Shown: piece after piece, positions 52,936-60,457 of the stretch
How the letters are laid out: every line of letters begins with the position of its first letter
Numbering within the stretch: the stretch's first letter is position 1
NCBI GenBank assembly: GCA_005884765.1
Contig: VAZV01000144.1
Span: forward strand, 60,841 to 124,840
DNA length: 64,000 nucleotides
Direction: 5' to 3'
DNA from: Alphaproteobacteria bacterium
Lineage (GTDB): Bacteria > Pseudomonadota > Alphaproteobacteria > Rhizobiales > Xanthobacteraceae
Notes under the pieces: model-generated
Seen by the model: only the letters and a program-made list of their open reading frames with translations
What the model was told of the DNA's origin: nothing
Database searches by the model: none
Translations under genes and position numbers: made by a program

Positions 52936-55722
52936 TCAGGCTGCGGCCGCGTCGTCAGTGGCGAGCAAATGGATCAGCGCGCTCTTGATCGCGGCCTGTC
53001 GAGTGGGGGCATTGATCTGCGCACCCAACAGGTCGGTGACGTAAAACACGTCGCGGGCGCGCTCGCCGAAGGTCGCGACATGGGCGGAGGCGATATTGAG
53101 GTTGAGCTTCGAGATCGCGGTGGTGAGCTGATACAACAGACCTGGGCGGTCGAGGCCGGAAACCTCGATCACGGTGTAACGGTCCGACCACTGGTTGTTG
53201 ACGGTCACTTCCGGCTCGACCACGAATGGCCGTACCTTGCCGCGGCTGGCGGCGCGCCGCGCCATCGCTTCCGGAAGGCGCAATTTGCCTTCCAGCACGT
53301 CCTCGATCATCTCGCCGATCCGCGTGGCGCGGCGTCCCTCGTCTTCGTCGCGCTCGTATTCCCTTGATATCGCGATCGTGTCGAGCGCACGGCCGTCTGT
53401 CGTGGTGTAGATCTGCGCATCGACGATGTTGGCGCCGGCGGAAGCGCAGGCGCCGGCGATGATCGACAGCAGCCAGGGATGGTCGGTTGCCAGGATGGTC
53501 AGTTCGGTGACGCCGCGCATCTCGTCAAAACCGACATTGATCGCGAGCTTGTGGCCGGCCTGTTCGGCTTGCCGCAGGAAGCGGGCGTGGCGGATCTTGC
53601 GCGGCAATTCGACTTTGAGCCAGTAGGCCGGATAGTGCCGCGCGATATAGGCGTTGAGCTCGGGCTCCGGCCATTCGGTGAAGGCGGCGCGGAATTCCGA
53701 TTGCGCGACCGTAATGCGTTGCGCCCGGTTCACTTCCGAGAAGCCGCCGGTCAACACCGGCTCGGTTTCGTAATACAGCGTGCGCAGAAGCTGCGCCTTC
53801 CAGCCGTTCCACACCCCGGGGCCGACGCCGCGGATGTCGGCGGTAGTCAGGATCGTCAACAGCTTCATCTGCTCGACCGACTGCACCACGGCCGCGAAAT
53901 TCTCGATCGTCCTGCGGTCCGAGAGATCGCGCGATTGCGCTACCGTCGACATCGTCAGGTGCTGCTCGATCAGCCAGGCGACCAGCTCGGTGTCGGCGGT
54001 GGAAAAGCCGAGCCGCGGGCACAGCCGCCGCGCCACCTTGGCCCCCGCAATCGAATGATCCTCCGGGCGGCCCTTGGCGATATCGTGCAACAGCGTGCTG
54101 ATGTAGACCACCGGGCGATGCTCGGGGCGTATCTTGCGCATCAGATCGCTCGCAACGGTGAACTCTTCGTTGCCGCCGCGCTCGATGTCCTGCAGGAAGC
54201 CGACGCAGCGGATCAGGTGTTCGTCCACGGTGTAGTGGTGGTACATGTTGAACTGCATCATCGACACGATCTTGCCGAAGGCGCGGATGAAGTGACCGAG
54301 CACGCCGGTCTCGTTCATCCGCCGCAGCACGGTCTCGGCGTCGTTCGAGGTCAGGATCTCCATGAACAGGCGGTTGGCTTCGGGATTTTCGCGCAGTTGC
54401 GTGTTGACCAGTTTCAGCGAGCGCGTCACCGTGCGCATCGCGTCGGGGTGGAACGCCAGGTTGTTCTTCTGCGCCAGGCGAAAGATCCGGATCATATTGA
54501 CCGGATCGTGCTTGAGCACATCGGGCGCGGCGAGATTGATGCGGTTGTTGTCGACGATGAAATCGTCGCTTTCGGGCACCCGCCGCCGCGCCGTACTTGG
54601 CCGCAACCGCGCCATCATGCGACTCAGCACCGGCGCGGGCTTCGCCTGCTGGTCCTCGAGCTTCGCGCACAGGATCGCGGTGAGGTCGCCGACGTCTTTG
54701 GCGACCAGGAAGTAGTGCTTCATGAAGCGTTCGACATCCTGCATGCCGGGATGGCTGGTATAGCCGAGCCGGATCGCGATCTCGCGCTGCATGTCGAACG
54801 ACAGCCGCTCCTCGGCGCGGCCGGAGAAGAAATGGATGTTGCAGCGCACCGACCACAGGAAATCGGCGCAACGGCGGAAGGTGCGGTACTCCTGCGCGTC
54901 GAACACGCCGCGCTCCAGCAGTTCGTCGGTCTCGCGCACGCGGTAGACGTATTTCGCGATCCAGAACAGCGTGTGCAGATCGCGCAAGCCGCCCTTGCCG
55001 TCCTTGACGTTGGGTTCGACCAGATAGCGCGACTGCCCGGCGCGGCGATGACGCTCCTCGCGCTCGGCCAATTTGGCGGTGACGAATTCGGCGGCGGTGC
55101 CCTGGACGACTTCCTTGTCGAAACGGGCGACCAGTTCGTCGTAGAGCGGCTTGTCGCCGGTGAGGAAGCGCGTCTCCAGCACCGCGGTGCGGATCGTCAT
55201 GTCGCCGCGTGCCTGCCGGATCGATTCATCGACCGAGCGCGTGGCATGGCCAACCTTTAAGCCCATGTCCCACAGGCAATAGAGGATAGCCTCGGCAACC
55301 TGCTCGCCCCAGGCGGTCTGCTTGTAGGGCAGGATGAACAATAGATCGATATCGGATTCCGGCGCCATCAGGCCGCGGCCATAGCCGCCGGTGGCAACCA
55401 CCGCCATACGTTCGGCGCCGGAGGGGATCGGCGAGCGGTAGAGATGGCGGGTCGCCGCGGAAAACAGGATGCGGATGATTTCGTCCTGCACGAAGCACAG
55501 CCGCTCGGCACAGCGCCGCCCGTGGCGGTCTTTCAGCAGCACGGTCTGCGCGGTGTCGCGCGCCGCGATCAGTTCGGCCTTGAACAGTTGCGCGACGCTG
55601 GCGCGAAAAACATCCTCGCGGCCTGAATGTTTTTCGGCGAGCGCGTCGACCGCGGCGGCAATCCGCGCGCTGTCGAAACGTTCGTCCGCTTCAGGGCGGA
55701 CCTCTTTCACGACGCTGTCCAT
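52936..55722 (-). CDS. glnD: Bifunctional [protein-PII] uridylyltransferase/uridylyl-removing enzyme
   Basis: This 928-residue GlnD is the nitrogen sensor that adds UMP to PII proteins under nitrogen limitation and removes it when glutamine is high. The nucleotidyltransferase motif is TGGYGRGLMAPESDIDLLF (near 115-133). The HD domain is visible in STLLHDIAKGRPEDHS, and two C-terminal ACT domains read ILATDHPWLLSIIAG and VIEVSGLDRPGLLYQLT. I chose the ATG at 55722 (MDSVVKEV), the usual start in this genus; an ATG 66 bp upstream is possible. Near mutS, as often seen in rhizobia. Confidence 0.95.
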   Translation of the reverse strand: MDSVVKEVRPEADERFDSARIAAAVDALAEKHSGREDVFRASVAQLFKAELIAARDTAQTVLLKDRHGRRCAERLCFVQDEIIRILFSAATRHLYRSPIPSGAERMAVVATGGYGRGLMAPESDIDLLFILPYKQTAWGEQVAEAILYCLWDMGLKVGHATRSVDESIRQARGDMTIRTAVLETRFLTGDKPLYDELVARFDKEVVQGTAAEFVTAKLAEREERHRRAGQSRYLVEPNVKDGKGGLRDLHTLFWIAKYVYRVRETDELLERGVFDAQEYRTFRRCADFLWSVRCNIHFFSGRAEERLSFDMQREIAIRLGYTSHPGMQDVERFMKHYFLVAKDVGDLTAILCAKLEDQQAKPAPVLSRMMARLRPSTARRRVPESDDFIVDNNRINLAAPDVLKHDPVNMIRIFRLAQKNNLAFHPDAMRTVTRSLKLVNTQLRENPEANRLFMEILTSNDAETVLRRMNETGVLGHFIRAFGKIVSMMQFNMYHHYTVDEHLIRCVGFLQDIERGGNEEFTVASDLMRKIRPEHRPVVYISTLLHDIAKGRPEDHSIAGAKVARRLCPRLGFSTADTELVAWLIEQHLTMSTVAQSRDLSDRRTIENFAAVVQSVEQMKLLTILTTADIRGVGPGVWNGWKAQLLRTLYYETEPVLTGGFSEVNRAQRITVAQSEFRAAFTEWPEPELNAYIARHYPAYWLKVELPRKIRHARFLRQAEQAGHKLAINVGFDEMRGVTELTILATDHPWLLSIIAGACASAGANIVDAQIYTTTDGRALDTIAISREYERDEDEGRRATRIGEMIEDVLEGKLRLPEAMARRAASRGKVRPFVVEPEVTVNNQWSDRYTVIEVSGLDRPGLLYQLTTAISKLNLNIASAHVATFGERARDVFYVTDLLGAQINAPTRQAAIKSALIHLLATDDAAAA

Positions 55723-55909
55723 AGTGCTTCCGATAAAGGACGTGGACCGCGCTGTCACGGGACATTCGGAAGGCAGCAGCGAATCCATGCTGGATTCACT
55801 GTATTTTGAGCAAGGCTCTTCTCGACGCAGGCTGTTCCGCCGCAGCTATTTTCTCGTTGACGTGACTTATTAACTCCTTGAGAAAACACAAGGTTTTTGG
55901 AGGACGGAT

Positions 55910-56884
55910 ATGCCTGGAATCTCACGGCGGACTTTGGTTGCGGCGATGGCGGCGTCCATGCTGTCGCCTGGCGCGGCGGTTGCGGCCGATGCGCTCAAGG
56001 AAATTCGCATCGACTGGGCGACGTACAATCCGGTGTCGATGGTGTTGAAGCAGAAGGGACTCCTGGAAAAGGAATTCGCCAAGGACGGGATTGGCATCGT
56101 GTGGGTGCAATCGGCTGGTTCCAACAAGGCGCTTGAGTTCCTCAACGCCGGCTCGATCGATTTCGGTTCGACCGCGGGCTCGGCGGCGCTGGTCGCCAGG
56201 ATCAACGGCAATCCGATCAAGTCGATCTATGTCTATTCGCGCCCGGAATGGACCGCATTGGTGACGACCAAGGATTCCAACATCGCAACCGTCGCCGATC
56301 TCAGGGGTAAGCGCGTCGCGGTGACGCGCGGCACTGATCCGCACATCTTCCTGGTGCGTGCGCTGCTCGGCGCGGGCTTGAGCGAGAAGGACATCACCCC
56401 GGTGCTGTTGCAGCACGCCGACGGCAAGACCGCGCTGATCCGCGGCGATGTCGACGCCTGGGCGGGGCTCGATCCGATGATGGCGCAGGCCGAAATCGAG
56501 GAGGGCGCCAAGTTGTTCTTCAGGAAGCCCGACGCCAACACCTGGGGTATCCTCAATGTCCGCGAGCAGTTTTTGAAGGACTATCCGGACATTGTTCGTC
56601 GCGTGCTCGCGACTTACGAAGAGGCGCGCAAATATTCGCTTAGCCATTACGACGATCTGAAGAAGACGTTTATCGCGGCGACAAAACTGCCGGACAGCGT
56701 TGTCGACAAACAGCTCAAGGAGCGTACCGAGTTGACGCACAGCCGGATCGGCGCGCCGCAGCGCGAGTCGATTTTGGCGGCCGGTGTAGCGCTGCAGCAG
56801 GCCAGCGTCATCGAGGCCAAGGTGGACGTCAAGGCCGCGCTGGATTCGCTGATCGACGATCAGGTTCCGCTGCCGACGAATTGA
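55910..56884 (+). CDS. Aliphatic sulfonate/taurine-type ABC substrate-binding protein
   Basis: This 324-residue SsuA-like periplasmic binding protein has a Tat-like signal (SRRTLVAAMAASMLSPGAAV to AAD), then EIRIDWATYNPVSMVLKQKG and FLNAGSIDFGSTAGSAALVA. The family binds sulfonates, nitrate-like anions or thiamine precursors. The matching permease and ATPase follow at 57118 and 57966 after a repeat of about 150 bp. GGAGG lies about 6 nt before the ATG. No sulfonate monooxygenase (SsuD) is present, so the ligand remains open. Confidence 0.9.
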   Translation: MPGISRRTLVAAMAASMLSPGAAVAADALKEIRIDWATYNPVSMVLKQKGLLEKEFAKDGIGIVWVQSAGSNKALEFLNAGSIDFGSTAGSAALVARINGNPIKSIYVYSRPEWTALVTTKDSNIATVADLRGKRVAVTRGTDPHIFLVRALLGAGLSEKDITPVLLQHADGKTALIRGDVDAWAGLDPMMAQAEIEEGAKLFFRKPDANTWGILNVREQFLKDYPDIVRRVLATYEEARKYSLSHYDDLKKTFIAATKLPDSVVDKQLKERTELTHSRIGAPQRESILAAGVALQQASVIEAKVDVKAALDSLIDDQVPLPTN

Positions 56885-56900
56885 ACCGCTTCCCAACGTT

Positions 56901-57053
56901 GTCATGCCCGGCCTTGCCGGCTTCGCTAAAGCTACGCCGGCCGAGCGAGTTCGCGGCCCGGCGAAGCCTTGGCGTAGCGGGGTGCCGGGCATCCACATCC
57001 TTCGTGCCTATGTAAGGAAAGACGTGGATGGCCGGGTCAAGCCCGGCCATGAC
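56901..57053. repeat. Interspersed palindromic repeat, family B copy 3
   Basis: Left end GTCATGCCCGGCCTTG and right end CAAGCCCGGCCATGAC are near-perfect inverted repeats. The inner part has GCCGGGCATCCACATCCTTC and GGAAAGACGTGGATGGCC. It sits between the binding-protein gene and its permease gene and could form a large hairpin in the mRNA. Confidence 0.8.
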
Positions 57054-57117
57054 GGATCTGGAGAGTTCACGTCGTTCCATTCGCCGCCTTGCAATCTCCA
57101 TCGGGAAGCGTCTTGCT

Positions 57118-57966
57118 ATGGCTATGACTGTCGATCTGCCGGCGCTGGAGCGAACCGAGTCGGTTGAGAGCCCGGCGCCGGCCGGCCGCCTGCGCCGCTA
57201 TGCGCGGCCGGCGCTCGGGCTGTTGCTGCCAGTTGGGCTCGCGCTGATCTGGGAGTTCATCGTCTGGCGCGGCTGGTCCAACGGGCGGCTGCTGCCGCCG
57301 CCGACGCGTGTCTTTGCGACCATTGTCGAACTCGGCCGCAGCGGCGAGCTGACGCGCCACATCGCGGCGACGCTGTCGCGGATGGCCGCAGGCTTCGGCC
57401 TCGGCGTGATCGCGGGCACGCTGCTGGGCGCCATCTCGGGCTATTGGGCATTGGCGCGGCGGCTGCTCGATCCGACGGTGCAGGCGCTGCGCGCGATACC
57501 GTCGCTGGCCTGGGTGCCGCTGTTCATTCTGTGGCTCGGCATTTTCGAAACCTCGAAGGTCGCGCTGATCGCGGTTGGGGTGTTCTTCCCGGTCTATCTC
57601 GGCGTGATGGGCGCGATCCTGTCGGTCGATCGCAAGATCGTCGAGGTCGGCCGCATCTTCCGCCTTTCCGGTCCGGCGATGATCCGGCGCATCCTTTTGC
57701 CCGCCGTGTTGCCGGCTTACGTGGTCGCGCTGCGGGTCGGGCTCGGGCTGGGGTGGATGTTCGTCGTCGCCGCCGAACTCATGGGCGCTTCCGAGGGCCT
57801 CGGCTATCTGCTGCTTGACGGCCAACAGCTCGGCAAGCCCGCGCACATTTTGGCTGCGATCGTGATCTTCGCCATTCTCGGCAAGGCCACCGATTGGCTG
57901 ATCGAGATCGCGAGCGCGCCGTTCCTGCGTTGGCAGGACGCGTTCCGTCAAATCGGAGCGACCTGA
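57118..57966 (+). CDS. ABC transporter permease (SsuC-like)
   Basis: This 282-residue inner membrane permease has about six helices and the BPD_transp_1 pattern. The EAA-like loop SGPAMIRRILLPAVLPAYVVAL contacts the ATPase. The Met at 57118 (MAMTVDLPALE) is the start I chose; an ATG lies two codons later. It overlaps the ATPase gene by one base (TGATG). It forms one importer with the SsuA-like protein and the ATPase. Confidence 0.92.
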   Translation: MAMTVDLPALERTESVESPAPAGRLRRYARPALGLLLPVGLALIWEFIVWRGWSNGRLLPPPTRVFATIVELGRSGELTRHIAATLSRMAAGFGLGVIAGTLLGAISGYWALARRLLDPTVQALRAIPSLAWVPLFILWLGIFETSKVALIAVGVFFPVYLGVMGAILSVDRKIVEVGRIFRLSGPAMIRRILLPAVLPAYVVALRVGLGLGWMFVVAAELMGASEGLGYLLLDGQQLGKPAHILAAIVIFAILGKATDWLIEIASAPFLRWQDAFRQIGAT

Positions 57967-58751
57967 TGCTGATCCTCGATCGCATCGGCAAGATCTATCC
58001 CAACGGCGTCAACGCGCTGGAGCGGTTCTCCGCCGAGATCAGGCTTGGCGAAATCGTCGCCGTCATCGGCGGCTCCGGCTGCGGAAAATCGACGCTGCTG
58101 CGCGCCATCGCGGGCCTCGACCGCGCCACCTCGGGATCGGTCACGCTCGACGACGTCACGATCTCAGCGCCGCACGCCGAGATCGGCGTCATCTTTCAGG
58201 AGCCGCGGCTTTTGCCTTGGCTCAGCGTCGCCGACAATATCGGCTTTGGCCTGTCGGATCTTCCGGCGGAGGTTCGCCGCGAGAAGGTTGCGCGCGCTCT
58301 CGCCAGGGTCGGCCTCACCGACAAGGCCGATGCCTGGCCGCGCGAATTGTCCGGCGGGCAGGCGCAACGGGTGGCCATCGCACGCGCGCTGGTGCCGCAG
58401 CCGGAAGTGCTGCTGCTGGATGAGCCGTTCTCCGCGCTGGACGCGTTCACGCGGCGCGATCTGCAGGACCATCTGTTGGACCTCTGGGCCGATACGCGGC
58501 CGACGCTGGTCCTGGTGACGCACGATGTCGATGAAGCCGTAGTGCTTGCCGATCGCGTGCTGGTAATGCGGCCGCGGCCGGGCCGGCTGTTTGCGGAGAT
58601 CACGATCAATCTGGCGCGGCCGCGCGACCGCAATTCGCCGCTGTTCGCCAATTTCAAGCGCCGGGTGCTGACCGCCCTCGACCGCTCGCTCGACCGCAGC
58701 GAGCCCGACCGCGACGCGAAATCGACCACCGGCGAAGCGATGTGGTGGTGA
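57966..58751 (+). CDS. ABC transporter ATP-binding protein (SsuB-like)
   Basis: This 261-residue ATPase has Walker A GGSGCGKSTLLRA, Q-loop FQEPRLLPW, signature LSGGQAQRVAIARAL, Walker B LLLDEPFSALD and H-loop VTHDVDEAV. It powers the SsuC-like permease. The C-terminal tail after RPRDRNSP is poorly conserved. A probable terminator follows. Confidence 0.93.
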   Translation: MLILDRIGKIYPNGVNALERFSAEIRLGEIVAVIGGSGCGKSTLLRAIAGLDRATSGSVTLDDVTISAPHAEIGVIFQEPRLLPWLSVADNIGFGLSDLPAEVRREKVARALARVGLTDKADAWPRELSGGQAQRVAIARALVPQPEVLLLDEPFSALDAFTRRDLQDHLLDLWADTRPTLVLVTHDVDEAVVLADRVLVMRPRPGRLFAEITINLARPRDRNSPLFANFKRRVLTALDRSLDRSEPDRDAKSTTGEAMWW

Positions 58752-58784
58752 CAAGGGCGCGATTCCGCACTACATCCGGCCCCA

Positions 58785-58831
58785 AGATCATGATCCAATT
58801 AGGTTGAATCGGATCATGATCTCATCTTTTT
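58785..58831 (+). terminator. Possible rho-independent terminator after the Ssu-like operon
   Basis: AGATCATGATCC (58785-58796) and GGATCATGATCT (58811-58822) can form a perfect 12-bp stem with a 14-nt loop, followed by CATCTTTTTG. The stem is AT-rich, so the strength is uncertain. Confidence 0.45.
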
Positions 58832-58888
58832 GCTTGAGCATGATCTTTTTCAGAAAACCGGTTCCCACTTTTCCGCATCATGCTCTAG
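58831..58888. repeat. Interspersed palindromic repeat, family A copy 3 (short)
   Basis: Reads GAGCATGATC, TTTTTCAGAAAACCGG, TTCCCACTTTTCCGCATC and ends ATGCTCTAG. It is like 3041-3121 but lacks the CAAACGCG/CGCGTTTG inner block. It ends 19 bp before the OsmC start codon. Confidence 0.8.
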
Positions 58889-58907
58889 AACCATTCGGGA
58901 GAACAAC

Positions 58908-59417
58908 ATGGACGCCGCCGAACTCCGCGCCACCCAGGCCCCGATCAAGGAACGCTACAAGTCCGATCCCGCGGCCGCCATCATCACGCTGAAAGCCAAG
59001 GGCTCAATCGAGAACGAAGGCATCGCGTGCAAGGTCGAGACCGGCCGCGCGCTGGCGGTGGCCGGCCTGCATCCGGCGTCCGGCGGTTCGGGGTTGGAGC
59101 TGTGCTCGGGCGACATGCTGCTCGAAGCGCTCGTCGCCTGCGCCGGCGTGACCTTGAAGTCGGTGGCGACCGCGATCGAGGTACCGCTGAAGACCGGTAA
59201 CGTCATTGCCGAAGGCGATCTCGATTTCCGCGGCACGCTTGGCGTCGACAAGGAGGCGCCGGTCGGCTTTGCCGAGATTCGCCTGCGTTTCGAGGTCGAA
59301 ACCGACGCGCCGCAGGAGAGGCTCGATCTGCTCTCAAAGCTCACCGAACGCTATTGCGTAGTCTACCAGACCATCAAGAGCGGCCCGAAGGTTTCGGTGA
59401 GCATGAAGCGGGTATGA
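58908..59417 (+). CDS. OsmC family protein
   Basis: This 169-residue OsmC/Ohr-fold protein has the helix with one conserved cysteine in MLLEALVACAGVTLKSVAT and the second in LTERYCVVYQTIK, the pair that forms the peroxidatic site in the family. It probably detoxifies organic peroxides with thiol reductant. GGGAGA lies before the ATG at 58908. A family A repeat forms its upstream region. Confidence 0.9.
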   Translation: MDAAELRATQAPIKERYKSDPAAAIITLKAKGSIENEGIACKVETGRALAVAGLHPASGGSGLELCSGDMLLEALVACAGVTLKSVATAIEVPLKTGNVIAEGDLDFRGTLGVDKEAPVGFAEIRLRFEVETDAPQERLDLLSKLTERYCVVYQTIKSGPKVSVSMKRV

Positions 59418-59428
59418 GGAATCCCTCC

Positions 59429-59560
59429 GTCATCCCGGCCAAGCGAAGCGCGAGCCGGGACCCATAACCACCGATGTCAATGTTGGTTCAAGCTGGTGCT
59501 GCTTGCTCGTGCGGCAGCAGACGCCGGTGGTTATGGATCCCGGGCCTTCGCCGGGATGAC
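59429..59560. repeat. Interspersed palindromic repeat, family B-like copy 4
   Basis: Left end GTCATCCCGGCCAAGCG and right end CGCCGGGATGAC are inverted. Inner GACCCATAACCACCG and CGGTGGTTATGGATCC extend the hairpin. It lies between OsmC and the membrane protein gene. Confidence 0.75.
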
Positions 59561-59583
59561 GAAGAGTTGGGACGACGAGTAGA

Positions 59584-60390
59584 ATGTCCCCCGAACTCAC
59601 CTTCCCGCTGACGCTCGGCTTGCGCATGGCGATCACCGCTGCCTTCGTGGTGTCGGCGTCGGTTATCACCGAGCGTTCGGGCCCGGCGCTCGGCGCGCTG
59701 GTCGCGACCCTGCCGATTTCGGCGGGTCCGTCTTACGTGTTCCTCGCGCTTGATCATGATGCGGCGTTCATCGCGCAAGGCGCGCTGGCAAGCCTGCCGA
59801 CCAACGCCGCGACGATCTTCTTGGGGCTGACCTATGTCGTGCTGGCACAGCGCCGCAGCGCGCTTGTCAGTTGCTCTGCCGCAGTGGCGGTATGGATTGC
59901 TCTCGCCCTGATGGCGCGGACGGTGCACTGGTCGCTCGCGGGTGGCTTGCTCGTCAACGCGATCGCGTTCGCGATCTGCGTTCCGCTGTTGCAGCGTTTC
60001 CGCCATGTGAAGATGCCGCTCGTCACGCGGCGCTGGTACGACATCCCGCTGCGCGCCTCGCTGGTTGCGACTTTGGTGGCCACTGTCGTCACGCTGTCAG
60101 GTTGGGTCGGGCCCGTGATCAGCGGTATCCTCGCGCTGTTTCCGGTGGTGTTCACCAGCATGATGCTGATCCTGCATCCGCGGATCGGCGGGCCGCCGAC
60201 CGCGGCGGTGATCGCCAACAGCGGCTGGGGCCTGATGGGATTTGGCCTTGCGATCGCCGTACTGCGTGTTGGAGTGCTTCACTTCGGCTCCGCGACCGGA
60301 CTAAGCCTCGCGCTGTTGACCGGCATGGGGTGGAATCTCGCCTTGTGGTGGAACGGTCGGCGGAAGGCTGCACGGGTGAAGCAGCCGTAG
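59584..60390 (+). CDS. Multi-pass membrane protein of unknown function
   Basis: This 268-residue protein has about eight hydrophobic segments, with repeated small-residue patterns (PALGALVATLPISAGPSYVF and GWVGPVISGILALFPVVFTS). I do not recognise the family. The short cytosolic C-terminus ends in KQP, followed by a TAG that belongs to the left arm of the 30-bp palindrome at 60387. It is convergent with mutS. Confidence 0.75.
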   Translation: MSPELTFPLTLGLRMAITAAFVVSASVITERSGPALGALVATLPISAGPSYVFLALDHDAAFIAQGALASLPTNAATIFLGLTYVVLAQRRSALVSCSAAVAVWIALALMARTVHWSLAGGLLVNAIAFAICVPLLQRFRHVKMPLVTRRWYDIPLRASLVATLVATVVTLSGWVGPVISGILALFPVVFTSMMLILHPRIGGPPTAAVIANSGWGLMGFGLAIAVLRVGVLHFGSATGLSLALLTGMGWNLALWWNGRRKAARVKQP

Positions 60391-60457
60391 CCCGGATGAG
60401 CGCAGCGATATCCGGGGGGGCGACTTTCCCGGATATCGCTGCGCTCATCCGGGCTAC
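60387..60457. repeat. Perfect 30-bp inverted repeat supplying both flanking stop codons
   Basis: The left arm is 60387-60416 and the right arm 60428-60457. They are perfect reverse complements over 30 bp with an 11-nt loop. Each arm starts (read outward) with GTAGCCCGGATGAGCGCAGC. The TAG of the left arm is the stop codon of the membrane protein gene (60388-60390), and the TAG of the right arm, on the minus strand, is the mutS stop (60454-60456). The hairpin could also act as a bidirectional terminator, though it has no clear T-run. Confidence 0.9.

Noticed and set aside
53479..55260. 593-codon open frame on the plus strand
   Set aside because: It is antisense to glnD, whose motifs are complete. 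Long antisense frames are common in GC-rich coding DNA, and this one has no recognisable motif.
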